From the NCBI GenBank assembly GCA_951799425.1, contig OX637393.1:17069744-17133743 (forward strand): a stretch of 64,000 bases of DNA. Reading direction: 5' to 3'. This document shows positions 1-11,892 of this stretch, one piece after another. The translations under genes and the position numbers were made by a program. Under the pieces are notes generated by a model. It worked only from the letters and a program-made list of their open reading frames with translations, was not told the DNA's origin and ran no database searches. This DNA is from Ilex aquifolium. Taxonomy: Eukaryota; Streptophyta; Magnoliopsida; Aquifoliales; Aquifoliaceae. Each line of letters begins with the position of its first letter. Position 1 is the stretch's first letter.

Positions 1-790
1 CTAAACTCTTCAAGGATGACTTCTTCCTTGTGCAATACTATTGTTTCAGCTCGTGACCTAGAAGAGAGAAAACTGGAAGATGATTTTGTTAGTCCCCAAC
101 CTTTTTCCTTCTTCGGTCTTAACCAAAGCCTTTACTCTGTATTTTCCTCTTCATGTTCACAGTCGGATTTACTAACTTACTTCATGTCTTCCTTCGGATG
201 AATATCTCTTTTCACCTCCATCCTTAGGTCATTTTGTAGATCCTTTTCTTGGGGGGAAGGTAGCATGGGTTGACAACATGCACTTGTTGAAGTTGGAAGA
301 AGATACTACATCTAGATTTTAGTGCATTTAGCGGCCATGTTCTATCTTATTCCTCTAATCTTCAGGTTAGCCTTAGGATGACTTTCCTTAGCATCCTTCC
401 GAAAAAGAGGAAGCGGAGAATAACGAAGGTTTTTGCAAGTACAGGGAGTCTCTGACTAGGAGATGCTTGTGTGAGAAGTCTCTACTCTACCTCGTGCACT
501 CAAGCTTTCTCCTTCACTTCTGCTCATTTCTTTGTCTTCGGTGCACAAGTTTTCATCTTCAAACTCAAGATGACAAGCCTCCAAAAGTGAGTTACTTTGA
601 CACAATACTTATGCAACACTTTGTTTTACATGTATTTTTGCAAATTATATTCACTGAAATTGCACAAACTTCTATGAATAAAATTTACATTAGTATTCAT
701 TCCTTTCCATTTTGTCGTTGCATTTCTTACAACTGTTGAATGCTAGGATGATTTTCATGTTGGTCTTCGCCATACCCTTAGTTGCCAGTC
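1..790. other. Unassigned flank, no gene seen
   Basis: No convincing coding region, RNA gene or repeat boundary was found. The stretch lies beyond the end of the minus-strand gypsy pol fragment, so part of it may be that element's 3' untranslated part. I see no LTR terminus or polypurine tract that would prove this. Confidence 0.4.
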
Positions 791-1942
791 GTCACCTCCT
801 GAGTTAAAGGTCTTGCTCACATTCCACGGCCTCCTAGACCGTCAGTCTATAGGCCTTTAAGAACTGTCCATTGATAGAGCGATTGTGACACTCTCCATCC
901 AGGTCTCCTAGCTAGTAAACACAACCCTTCTTAACTTCAAATACTTCAAATGGTCCTTCACAGTTGCCCGACCACTTACCAGTTTTTTGATCGTTAAGTC
1001 TTAATGGAAACCCCACTTGCCAAACCAGGTTGCGTATTCTAAACCTCTTATTTTTTACCCTTCTGTTGTATGCCCTAGCAGATCTTAGCTTTTGCACCTT
1101 GATGCAATCCAAGGCACCTAGTCGCACTTCGTCAAGATCTTCAAGTTCGATCATCATGGCTTCATTGTATTCAACTGGACTTAACTTATGCTAAAAATCC
1201 ACTCACAATAACTTTACAATAATCTCCATTGGCAGAAATGCGTTGTGTCCATATGTTAGCTTGAAAGGTGAAATTTCGGTATTGGACCGTTTGGACGTTT
1301 TGTTCGCCCATAGTGCTTCCAATAGCTTATCATTTTTAGCCCCTTGGGTTGTCTTCTGCCATCTTTTCAATGATTCCTTTATATAGTTAGTGGCATCTAC
1401 CCACTTTGTATGGTAGTTAGTGGCCAAGATGATAAAATAATGTTGTCTTGTGAATGGGGGAAATATCTTCCCTATCAAATCCATGGCCCAGTCTTTAAAC
1501 AGCCATGGCTTTATTATGGGATGCATTTGTATTGTCGGTGTCCTCTGGATAGGTCCATGTCGCTAGCATGCTTGACAACAATTTGCATACTCAATTCAAT
1601 CCTTCAAGATACATGACCAATAATAGTCATATCTTCTAGTTAGCCACTGTATCTTGATGTCAACCTAATGCACACCACATATACCTTTGTGGCTCTCAGT
1701 TATTGCCAAATGGCCTTTTCTTTGTCAATTCATCTTAACAATAAGTCATCGTGCATCCCTTTCTTGTACATCTCGCCATCCATGAGTATATAATTAGCGG
1801 TCTGTCGTCTAACGGCCTATTTTACATCCCCATTTGGATATCTTAGGAACTCTATGATGTTAAACCTCCATTCTTCCTCTTCCACTTCCACTATTAACTC
1901 CTAAAAGTCCATTCCTCTAGTTTTAAAGGACGGCAAACTCTC
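791..1942 (-). mobile_element. Ty3/gypsy pol fragment (RNase H-integrase end), fossil
   Basis: Read on the minus strand, several short frames match the 3' half of a plant Ty3/gypsy pol. From high to low coordinates they show the zinc-finger part of integrase with a CCQACQRHG-like knuckle near 1570-1600, the integrase core near 1203-1526 (KDWAMDLIG, HTKWVDA, SPFKLTYGHNAFLP), and the post-core segment near 912-1157 (ARAYNRRVKNK, NLVWQV, GPFEVFEV). The element is old and broken in several places, and no LTR was recognised. Its high-coordinate side is cut by the younger LTR element whose target duplication begins at 1943. Some sequence just beyond 9127 may be its continuation. Confidence 0.75.
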
Positions 1943-1947
1943 ATTTG
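1943..1947. repeat. Target-site duplication ATTTG, left
   Basis: The 5 bp immediately outside the left LTR (which starts TGTGACACCCC on the plus strand) are identical to 9123-9127, outside the right LTR. A 5-bp duplication is standard for LTR integrase. Confidence 0.95.
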
Positions 1948-2594
1948 TGTGACACCCCAAAATCCGGGGGTCCGTTGATTACCCATCAACCCGCGGAATA
2001 CCTGTAGATACCTAGTATCTCGATATCACACTGTTATGCCCCATTTACCGAGGTCCATAACTTAACGAAATTTGGGCAGAGTCTCCTTTGTATGGGGAGC
2101 TCTACCCAATACCCAACCTGTGCAATACACAATTACCAGACCCATCCGAGGTCAAATATAAAGCAATGGCCGCTCCGGGTCCATGTATAAGTAAACATTG
2201 GCCACACTGGGTCCAATTAACCATACTTAAATCAAAACATGAAAGACTAATCTAACAATAGTCTTTATAAGTTCTATTACAATTATTTTACGCATTACAG
2301 GCCCCAAAATATAGTTTCTAACATGTAATTACACAAAACATTAAGTAAAGCCACATGCGGCTTTCTTCAAGCACGAGGGTCCAAAATGGAGCCATCCGCC
2401 GGTGTATCTCTCCCACCTGAAATGTGTTCCCGTATAGGGTGAGCCAACGCCCAGTAGAGTATTTCCTACAGAGGCTACTCCTCAACCTATATGCATATGA
2501 AATGTTCACATGCAACATTCATAAATCCGTAACCATTCCATCAAATAATATACAATTAAATGATGTAATGCTATAATGTCATGCCATGAATGAG

Positions 2595-2910
2595 GTGAGA
2601 CCCACTCATGTGCACTCAACTCGAGTCCACTCTGACTCCCTTTACATGTCAATGCCATGTATGTAAAACCGGGCTACCTAAGTCCCATGAAATGAGATGA
2701 GACTCATGTACTCAACCCGAGCCCTCCCTGGCTCCTCAACACAATGCTAATGCCAACGTGTTTGATATATCATGAAATGAGATGTGACTCATTTACGCAT
2801 TCACCCCGAGCCCTTCCCAGCTCGACAACACAATGCAAATGCCAATGTGTACGACATGCCATGAGTGAGATGAGACTCAATCATGTAACACACCCCGAGC
2901 CTCCACCATT
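2595..2910. repeat. Degenerate tandem repeat of about 90 bp inside the LTR
   Basis: A unit containing GAGATGAGACTCAT followed by CCCGAGCC recurs at about 2595, 2690, 2778 and 2868. The spacing is close to 90 bp and the copies have diverged. The same array recurs at about 6763-7078 in the other LTR. Confidence 0.75.
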
Positions 2911-4160
2911 GGTATTACTCACCCAATAACTAATTTAAGAAAATCTCCGGGTCTTTCTTTGGGGTGGGCGTTTATGGACTTACACCAACGGCACCCAACC
3001 GACACGGAATTCATGGACTTCCACCAACGGTTCCGCGTACACCGACACACTTTATGGACTCTTATACCAACGGAAGTGCGTATCCGAAACACCGGGTCTT
3101 GCACCCGAGAGGTCGTCTTGCCCCTTCTTGCTAACCCCGACCCAAATTTTTCCATAAATGCATGCAACCGTGCGACTCAGTCGGATCTTCGATCCAACTT
3201 TCCCGAGCCCACCATCAAACACCAAGTATGGTGTTGATTAACCATGCACCACCTACACTTGCCTCCACTAATGACTAATGTCCATGAATGGAGTTACCAA
3301 TGTCATGCTCTATATGCAATAATGCCAATGAGCAATTCTTTTCATGTCCACATGCATTTAATACCACATAGATTGTGGTACAATACCCATGCACAAACAC
3401 ACCCACACCCATGCTAACATCCCATGAATGTGATGCCACACCATGTCCCATATGCAATGTATGCAACTTGGACTACTCCTTGCGTCAATTACCATGTCGG
3501 GTATCGACGTCAACCATGCACTCACCCATGAAATAAATGATTCCATGCCAATGCAATGTAATGCACCATTGCATATCCATGCCATGTGCCATATGATATG
3601 AATGCCATATGGACAATTAATTCATAGTTTCACATGTTCACATTCATGGCAATTATATCAATAACATATAACTACCAAATTCCTTAACCATGTCAATACA
3701 TCAAGGAGCATATATTGGCATCTTAGTGCATAATTTCACATAGCTCTACTCATCTAAACATGTTATCACAATTTCGTTGGAATAACAACCAATTCCACAA
3801 CCAAGGCATTTAAACAAACACCTTCAAGGCAAACAACATGTTATCACATAAGTTGTTCAATTTCTCTCAAGAAATTCCTATAGGCAATTTGTATTAAACA
3901 ATTTAGGACAAAATTAGTTTACCCCAATTGCATCAATAGGTAAGTGTACTTTCTTAACAACCTATCCACCATCTTCATTATTCCATAACCATATACATAT
4001 AAATATATGTATACATAGGTCAATATATATACATATATATGTATATATATATCCAGCCCATTTATCATAGGCATTTCTAGGTAAGAAATCAACCCAAGTA
4101 GGAGAACCCCTACCTCTTGTAGCGTGAGAATCCCGTAGGAAGCTTCCAAGACCCGAAAAC

Positions 4161-4440
4161 CCAACTCGAAGCTTGATTTTTCCAAATCCCGATTTTTCAC
4201 CTTCGGTGAAAATCTTCATTTTTGGTACCCACGCGTAGCCCCCGTCGACGTGATCACTTTTCCCTTCTAGCTCGATGGAATCCGAGCAAAGAAATACAAC
4301 TCGAATCTTGATTCTCGTACACCCCCACCCGTTCACCTTCGGTGAAACTGGTTGTTTTTGGTACCCACGCGTAGCCCTCGTCGCGTAGATGAACTTTGCC
4401 TTTTGAATCGACGAATTCCGACGGACAGAACTCCCGGAAT
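4161..4440. repeat. Tandem duplication of about 138 bp near the LTR promoter
   Basis: The string CACCTTCGGTGAAA followed by GGTACCCACGCGTAGCC occurs twice, with units beginning AACTCGAA(G/T)CTTGATT at about 4161 and 4299. It sits just upstream in sequence (downstream in element sense) of the TATA box region. The pair is repeated at about 8329-8608. Confidence 0.75.
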
Positions 4441-4556
4441 CGGAGAAACAAGTTTGGATTTCTCACTTTTTTTCTCTCCTCCTCACCCACGTTTTTCAAC
4501 CAACAAACCCACTGGTTTCAGCTGAAGAAAATCTGAAAAAATCAGATATTTTTCGA

Positions 4557-4564
4557 TATTTATA
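4557..4564 (-). promoter_or_regulatory. Putative TATA box of the left LTR
   Basis: TATAAATA on the minus strand, about 390 bp into the LTR in element orientation. This is a plausible core-promoter position. The identical copy is at 8725-8732. Assigned by motif and position only. Confidence 0.5.
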
Positions 4565-4954
4565 GCCTTAGAATGTGCGGTCCACATCGCACCGCATATT
4601 TTCGACTTTCGGGTCCGTTTTTCGTCCCGAAACAATTCATTAAGTCCCGGATTAAGTCCAAATTAATTTTATTGGAACTTTAATCCAATTATAAGGAAAT
4701 TTTATAAAATCCATTATTGGGGACCTTTAAAATTACATTCGCCACGCAGTCGCCTCGAACGACGTGCAAAAATCCGACTATCTCGGAATTCGACGAAATT
4801 TCTAGTGATTACTAGATTTCGCGTTGCGAATCCAATGGCGCACTCCGTTTCCTCATCCGAGGTCTAGAACATGATTATTTCAAATACGCATAAGGGTGGA
4901 GAATTACCATTTTGCCCTTTTTCAGAAAAAGTTCAATTTTTCCCGGGTTTTACA

Positions 4955-4968
4955 TTCTTCCCCCCTTA
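4955..4968 (-). other. Polypurine tract of the LARD-like element
   Basis: On the minus strand AAGGGGGGAAGAAT directly abuts the start of the 3' LTR (TGTAAAACCC). This is where plus-strand DNA priming takes place in LTR elements, and it fixes the element's orientation as minus. Confidence 0.85.
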
Positions 4969-6100
4969 AAAAGAATTTCGTCCCCGAAATTCACACCCAC
5001 GTGCACATTCAACCATATGCATATGTCACAACAATACAGTCTAAACTGTCCCACATGTATCCATCTCTCTCCCGGACTAGGTTCTAAACTCAACCAAGTT
5101 CGTTCGTAAAGGCACCACATATCCCGTGTACCTCTGTCCCATTTCCGGGACTACTAGAATACGAGGTAAAGTAACCTTCTTTGTAATTTGACAATAGTAC
5201 CGAAACATCCCAAGGCGAGGCATTCGGTAGTGAAGTCCTTATTCAACCTAGAGTTCTCACAACTCTACCAGTGTCATTCTATGAGGAGCCATAGAGTAGA
5301 CAACATACCGGGGTATAACTCAACACTGAGGTCTACATCCCTACGTGGAGGCAAACATTCGTAAGCTCATAAACATCCGAGGTGGGCCAAATTCCTGTCT
5401 CACCTCGTTCCCCAGGGTAAAGCTTGCTAGCTAACCCATGAACTGTCCGTACCAACGGAATTCATACTTTACTTGAGGTAAAACGTCATGCGTTTCTCCT
5501 AAAACTTAAAACATACACACTCCGAGGTGTAAACAGTGACCCGCTGACGATCACAATCACTGACGACTCAGTGTGCCGTCAATCCGTCCATCCCAAGGAT
5601 GACATCAAATTCTAACATGTCCGTGGAGTAGAATCCCCAAGAATCCTAGCTCACATTCCCGACATACCCATTTAGTACTCACCCTAGCTCCTAGGGGAGA
5701 ACTCACCCACAATGGCTCTTCCAAGGTTTCAACCTCTAAGCCCAATTCCTTTATGCAATTCAAATTGTCATAAAACAATAACTAGTATCCCAATGTAGGG
5801 ACTCAATTCAAAACATTGTGAATTCCCTCATTGTGTCTCTAGTAGAGCGAGTGTCTCACACTAGTAGACATTTAACCCATGAACTATCCCGTTCATCCCT
5901 TTTCGAACCTCCAAGATTATGTTTTCTAACCCTAGTGTTCCTCTTTTTTCATATACATTTTACCATGTATACAATTTACACATAACACATAATCATGTAG
6001 CACATAATCATGTAACAAATAAAACACATAACATGAATGCACATGGAATGCAATGGTGTAAACCCATTTCCCTCAAGCCCTAGGTAAATCGTATACCTAT
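4969..6100. other. Non-coding interior of the LARD-like element
   Basis: About 1.1 kb lies between polypurine tract and primer-binding site. It has no gag, protease, RT or integrase motif in any frame that I could recognise. The short frames at 4896-5109 overlap the LTR boundary and look incidental. Confidence 0.8.
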
Positions 6101-6112
6101 GCTCTGATACCA
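6101..6112 (-). other. Primer-binding site (initiator tRNA-Met type)
   Basis: On the minus strand TGGTATCAGAGC lies 3 nt inside the 5' LTR. It is the usual complement of the 3' end of initiator tRNA-Met used by many Ty3/gypsy and copia elements. Confidence 0.92.
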
Positions 6113-6115
6113 AGC

Positions 6116-9100
6116 TGTGACACCCCAAAATCCGGGGGTCCGTTGATTACCCATCAACCCGCGGAATACCTGTAGATACCTAGTATCTCGATATCACACT
6201 GTTATGCCCCATTTACCGAGGTCCATAACTTAACGAAATTTGGGCAGAGTCTCCTTTGTATGGGGAGCTCTACCCAATACCCAACCTGTGCAATACACAA
6301 TTACCAGACCCATCCGAGGTCAAATATAAAGCAATGGCCGCTCCGGGTCCATGTATAAGTAAACATTGGCCACACTGGGTCCAATTAACCATACTTAAAT
6401 CAAAACATGAAAGACTAATCTAACAATAGTCTTTATAAGTTCTATTACAATTATTTTACGCATTACAGGCCCCAAAATATAGTTTCTAACATGTAATTAC
6501 ACAAAACATTAAGTAAAGCCACATGCGGCTTTCTTCAAGCACGAGGGTCCAAAATGGAGCCATCCGCCGGTGTATCTCTCCCACCTGAAATGTGTTCCCG
6601 TATAGGGTGAGCCAACGCCCAGTAGAGTATTTCCTACAGAGGCTACTCCTCAACCTATATGCATATGAAATGTTCACATGCAACATTCATAAATCCGTAA
6701 CCATTCCATCAAATAATATACAATTAAATGATGTAATGCTATAATGTCATGCCATGAATGAGGTGAGACCCACTCATGTGCACTCAACTCGAGTCCACTC
6801 TGACTCCCTTTACATGTCAATGCCATGTATGTAAAACCGGGCTACCTAAGTCCCATGAAATGAGATGAGACTCATGTACTCAACCCGAGCCCTCCCTGGC
6901 TCCTCAACACAATGCTAATGCCAACGTGTTTGATATATCATGAAATGAGATGTGACTCATTTACGCATTCACCCCGAGCCCTTCCCAGCTCGACAACACA
7001 ATGCAAATGCCAATGTGTACGACATGCCATGAGTGAGATGAGACTCAATCATGTAACACACCCCGAGCCTCCACCATTGGTATTACTCACCCAATAACTA
7101 ATTTAAGAAAATCTCCGGGTCTTTCTTTGGGGTGGGCGTTTATGGACTTACACCAACGGCACCCAACCGACACGGAATTCATGGACTTCCACCAACGGTT
7201 CCGCGTACACCGACACACTTTATGGACTCTTATACCAACGGAAGTGCGTATCCGAAACACCGGGTCTTGCACCCGAGAGGTCGTCTTGCCCCTTCTTGCT
7301 AACCCCGACCCAAATTTTTCCATAAATGCATGCAACCGTGCGACTCAGTCGGATCTTCGATCCAACTTTCCCGAGCCCACCATCAAACACCAAGTATGGT
7401 GTTGATTAACCATGCACCACCTACACTTGCCTCCACTAATGACTAATGTCCATGAATGGAGTTACCAATGTCATGCTCTATATGCAATAATGCCAATGAG
7501 CAATTCTTTTCATGTCCACATGCATTTAATACCACATAGATTGTGGTACAATACCCATGCACAAACACACCCACACCCATGCTAACATCCCATGAATGTG
7601 ATGCCACACCATGTCCCATATGCAATGTATGCAACTTGGACTACTCCTTGCGTCAATTACCATGTCGGGTATCGACGTCAACCATGCACTCACCCATGAA
7701 ATAAATGATTCCATGCCAATGCAATGTAATGCACCATTGCATATCCATGCCATGTGCCATATGATATGAATGCCATATGGACAATTAATTCATAGTTTCA
7801 CATGTTCACATTCATGGCAATTATATCAATAACATATAACTACCAAATTCCTTAACCATGTCAATACATCAAGGAGCATATATTGGCATCTTAGTGCATA
7901 ATTTCACATAGCTCTACTCATCTAAACATGTTATCACAATTTCGTTGGAATAACAACCAATTCCACAACCAAGGCATTTAAACAAACACCTTCAAGGCAA
8001 ACAACATGTTATCACATAAGTTGTTCAATTTCTCTCAAGAAATTCCTATAGGCAATTTGTATTAAACAATTTAGGACAAAATTAGTTTACCCCAATTGCA
8101 TCAATAGGTAAGTGTACTTTCTTAACAACCTATCCACCATCTTCATTATTCCATAACCATATACATATAAATATATGTATACATAGGTCAATATATATAC
8201 ATATATATGTATATATATATCCAGCCCATTTATCATAGGCATTTCTAGGTAAGAAATCAACCCAAGTAGGAGAACCCCTACCTCTTGTAGCGTGAGAATC
8301 CCGTAGGAAGCTCCCAAGACCCGAAAACCCAACTCGAAGCTTGATTTTTCCAAATCCCGATTTTTCACCTTCGGTGAAAATCTTCATTTTTGGTACCCAC
8401 GCGTAGCCCCCGTCGACGTGATCACTTTTCCCTTCTAGCTCGATGGAATCCGAGCAAAGAAATACAACTCGAATCTTGATTCTCGTACACCCCCACCCGT
8501 TCACCTTCGGTGAAACTGGTTGTTTTTGGTACCCACGCGTAGCCCTCGTCGCGTAGATGAACTTTGCCTTTTGAATCGACGAATTCCGACGGACAGAACT
8601 CCCGGAATCGGAGAAACAAGTTTGGATTTCTCACTTTTTTTCTCTCCTCCTCACCCACGTTTTTCAACCAACAAACCCACTGGTTTCAGCTGAAGAAAAT
8701 CTGAAAAAATCAGATATTTTTCGATATTTATAGCCTTAGAATGTGCGGTCCACATCGCACCGCATATTTTCGACTTTCGGGTCCGTTTTTCGTCCCGAAA
8801 CAATTCATTAAGTCCCGGATTAAGTCCAAATTAATTTTATTGGAACTTTAATCCAATTATAAGGAAATTTTATAAAATCCATTATTGGGGACCTTTAAAA
8901 TTACATTCGCCACGCAGTCGCCTCGAACGACGTGCAAAAATCCGACTATCTCGGAATTCGACGAAATTTCTAGTGATTACTAGATTTCGCGTTGCGAATC
9001 CAATGGCGCACTCCGTTTCCTCATCCGAGGTCTAGAACATGATTATTTCAAATACGCATAAGGGTGGAGAATTACCATTTTGCCCTTTTTCAGAAAAAGT

Positions 9101-9122
9101 TCAATTTTTCCCGGGTTTTACA
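6116..9122 (-). repeat. 5' LTR (right copy) of the LARD-like element
   Basis: It is a 3007-bp partner of 1948-4954. One substitution was noticed (plus-strand T at 4145 against C at 8313). Near-identity of the LTRs indicates a recent insertion. It carries the same internal repeats and a TATA box at 8725-8732. Confidence 0.95.
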
Positions 9123-9127
9123 ATTTG

Positions 9128-9430
9128 AACTTTGACTAGCTACTCATCCGTACCCCTAGGGATCCTCAAACTTGACCCTAGCTAGGGCAAGTTGTTAACA
9201 CGGCAATTCAATTCCATTGGGACCGCTCATAATATTACATCGCCAAAGTTTGCCAATAAAGACATTGCAATGGAGTGGAATGGGTATAATTCCCAGCTTT
9301 TGCACTGAAAATTGGCCGTAATTTGGTTAATGACTAAATTGGAGTTGATGAGCATGGAACATTGCATATTAAGGATCTTCATTTCATCAAATTTAACTTG
9401 TTTTGTAGTGAATTTTTAGGGAAATAGATT
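9128..9430. other. Unassigned spacer
   Basis: About 300 bp directly right of the young element's target duplication. It should continue whatever was interrupted there, probably the old minus-strand gypsy fragment that ends at 1942. I could not recognise a protein motif in it. Confidence 0.35.
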
Positions 9431-10124
9431 CAAATTGATAATTAATGGAGATTGGCTTGATTGCCGGTGATAGGGTAGAAAAGGTAAGCATAACGCACCC
9501 TATTAAGTGATTGAGGTCAATGGGGAAGAAAGGATCTCATGAAGGATGGCTCAGGAGCTCAAGGAATTAAGAATTTCAAGACAAAGAGAGAAGCTCCTGG
9601 TACCTCCCTGCATAAAACTACCGGTAGAAGACTCTACTGGAAACTAGTTACCGATAGCAGCATTACGAGCTACCGATAGAAGACTCTATTGGAAAATAGC
9701 TACCAGTGCCTCCTTGCAAGATCTAGCGGTAGCAGACTCTACTAGAAATGAGCTACCAGTAGTAGCCTTACGAGCTATTGGTAGAAGATGCCCAGAAAAT
9801 CCAGACCCTTCTCCAAACGACTCCACCAACTACGGGGGCCCTCCTTTTGTCACCTAATCCGTGTTCTGAAATTTCTAACACTCTATGATGACCTCCTAAC
9901 CCCTACATTCAGATTTGAAGCATGAGGGAGTGGATAGCCAATGTAGAGAGAGAGTGGTTGGAAAAGCATGGGAGGCCCACTCTTTAACTAATTTGGAAGC
10001 TTTTGTGGACAATCTCTCTCCAATCACTCCAAGTCAGCCACTCATGCTAAGAGAGAGGGGGATGGACAAAAATGGAGACTTCCTACATGCATTTTTAAGA
10101 TTATCAAAGTTTTAGAGAGAGAAG
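9431..10124 (+). repeat. Remnant of an Athila-type LTR (5' half)
   Basis: The order of parts mirrors the LTR that follows. There is a GAAGGATGGCTCAGGAGCTCAAGGAATTAAG-like stretch (compare the AGTGGCTCAGGAGTGAAGAAATCAG region of the next LTR), then a CTACCGGTAG palindrome array at 9622-9790, then a GGGCCCTCC/CCTAACCCC stretch and an AGAGAGAG-rich segment. No termini survive. It seems to have been cut by the Athila-like element starting at 10125. Assignment is by architecture rather than by close identity. Confidence 0.5.
9622..9790. repeat. Degenerate CTACCGGTAGAAG cassette
   Basis: The motif CTACCGGTAGAAGACTCTACT and variants (TTACCGATAGCAG, CTACCGATAGAAG, CTAGCGGTAGCAG) recur several times at roughly 30-60 bp spacing. 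The palindromic core is TACCGGTA, as in the neighbouring LTRs. Confidence 0.7.
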
Positions 10125-11733
10125 TGATTAGCACAAAACTTTGCATATTTTAAGTGCTAATCATCCAATGTTCAATTGTTTTTGGGGGTTAATAGATTAG
10201 AGTTGTTTTATTATTATGCTTAATGATGATTTTTGGTGTTTGCAGAAGAAGAGTGCTAAATGAGGCTTATTAAAGCTTTCCCAAAGGAGTTGAGGCAAAT
10301 GAGGATGAAAGAATGGCTAAAGAGTGGCTCAGGAGTGAAGAAATCAGAAAAATCAGACAAAGCAGCAGAAGAGTACCGGTACGCAGTACCGGTACGGTTA
10401 GCTATTCCTGCCCCAATTTCTGCAACTCAAGCCAGCCGTTTTTTAGGGACCCACCAATCATTCTCCCACATATCCCTAACCCCTCCATCACATTGTACAA
10501 CCTCTCAGCACCTTCCATCTGACTTTGGAGGCTGGAATGTTAAATGAAGAGAGAGAAGAAGAAGCAGCAGGGTGTGCAGGCTAGCTCTACACTACCCTGT
10601 CCAGCTTGTCCCCCTTTGACCCCTAAGGATTAAGGCTCACATCAGAGAGCTAGGGAGGAGATTAGGGGATGTTTTTGGAGGGAAAGAGATCTGGAGGATG
10701 GGTATTCAGCCATTAGCAGATATAGATAGATATAGAGAGAGAAAGTCTGGGGAAGATGATGAATAGTGTTCTAGAGAGATAAACTTGAGCTTTTTCCATT
10801 TTCTTCATTACATTGTCTTGTAATTTGTTGTAAGAACTTTTCAAGCTTCATTTAATATCATTAATGTTATTCTCCTTCAAGTGTATTGCTAGTTTAATGC
10901 TCTTTTAAGCTTCTACCATTAATGCAACAAAGTTCTTCATTTTCTTAGCGGTAAAAAATGGATTTTAAATGCATTCTCTTCTAGCTTATGTTTTCTAGCA
11001 TTTTGTGTACTCAAGAACTTCATCTCTTTGCAATGCTTTCTCATTACATTATTGATTTCATTTCAAGCATGAGTAGCTAAAATCTTCTAGTTGGCAAAAC
11101 CAAGGGAACCTCCACTTGGGTATGCCATTTCAACTCATTCTCCTCCCTTTTTCAGAGATCAATGGTTCGATTTGACTGGGTTGAGGGTGGATAAATTGGT
11201 GAGTCTTTGATATTCCGTAGGCCTATTCATGGTTTATGCTTAGATACTCACCCTTCTTATCCCTAGCTTCCCACGAATCAATCATTCATTCATGCTCTAT
11301 TTGAGGAGGGATTCGAGTTGAGATGGCATTCCTAGTGGAGTAACCTCTTGGGTTTGCCAATATTTGTTTCTCACTTCATTTTCATCAACACACACTCACC
11401 AAACAAATTTTCAGCCACAAAGATTTTACACTTTCTTTTACTCAAAATCACCTTCCCATTGGTTTACTTCCTTCCCCGTGGAAACGACCTTGGAATACCA
11501 CCAAGTAAAACACGACCCGCGAAAGTCTCCTTGCGCTTGGGGAGCACTTTTGTACACACACACATAATTTTTGTGCATCCACATTTCACATTTCCACCAT
11601 CTCATTTTTCTTTCCTCTTGCCCTTTCTTTTGACACTATCCCAAGGGAGAATGACACTCCCCTTATCCATACACTACACATTTTGAGGGATAGTTTTTAG
11701 AGGTTAGAAAATAACAAGGTTTTTGGTCAAGCA
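10125..11733 (+). repeat. 5' LTR of the Athila-like element
   Basis: It is 1609 bp, starting TGATTAGCACAAAAC and ending CAAGCA just before the primer-binding site. It matches 20975-22413 at an offset of 10850 at its start. It carries one CCGG palindrome pair (10374-10396) where the 3' LTR carries three. Short frames inside it (for example 11348-11686) are incidental. Confidence 0.9.
10374..10396. repeat. TACCGGTA palindrome pair in the 5' LTR
   Basis: Two TACCGGTA palindromes separated by CGCAG, followed by CGGT. They sit in the position that holds a longer array in the 3' LTR (21224-21337). Confidence 0.9.
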
Positions 11734-11738
11734 GTTTT

Positions 11739-11756
11739 TGGCGCCCGTTGCCGGGG
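11739..11756 (+). other. Primer-binding site of the Athila-like element
   Basis: TGGCGCCCGTTGCCGGGG begins 5 nt after the LTR end. This primer-site type (near TGGCGCC-GTTGCCGGGGA) is typical of the plant Athila/Tat lineage. Confidence 0.85.
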
Positions 11757-11892
11757 AAGGCAAGTGTCAAACCAAGAAGGTGATTTTTGGACGACGGAGG
11801 TAAGTCCCGTGATCTTCATCACGGGCTTAGGTACGTTGTCTTGTGTATATATTCTTGTTTGTGTATACTTTCATTTGTAGATAGTTTGTTGC

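Larger units (their letters stand above)
1948..4954 (-). repeat. 3' LTR (left copy) of the LARD-like element
   Basis: It is 3007 bp and is repeated at 6116-9122 with an exact offset of 4168. In the element's own orientation it begins TGTAAAACCCGGG and ends GGGGTGTCACA, so it has TG...CA ends. A TATAAATA box lies at 4557-4564 (minus). The LTR contains two internal repeat systems, near 2595-2900 and 4161-4440. The short frames in it are incidental. Confidence 0.95.
1943..9127 (-). mobile_element. Young non-autonomous LTR retrotransposon (LARD-like, chromovirus-type ends)
   Basis: Two direct repeats of 3007 bp (1948-4954 and 6116-9122) flank 1161 bp of non-coding DNA. A perfect 5-bp target duplication ATTTG lies at 1943-1947 and 9123-9127. 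The primer-binding site (complement of initiator tRNA-Met) and the polypurine tract are both on the minus strand, so the 5' LTR is the right-hand copy. I saw no gag or pol, so the element must be mobilised in trans. The LTRs differ at a single site that I could find, which implies a very recent insertion. The termini and homology to the solo LTR at 50485-53145 suggest a Ty3/gypsy chromovirus-related family, but that class call is an inference. Confidence 0.93.

Noticed and set aside
2318-4499. Small repeated frames (60-124 residues) in the LARD LTRs as genes
   Set aside because: They are identical in both LTRs because the LTRs are duplicates, overlap each other on both strands and show no domain.
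9622-9790. CRISPR-like array
   Set aside because: Repeats are short, degenerate palindromes with unequal spacing in a plant LTR remnant; no CRISPR is expected in this setting.
11348-11686. Frame in the Athila 5' LTR as a gene
   Set aside because: It lies wholly in the LTR, is low in complexity and has only a partial counterpart in the 3' LTR.
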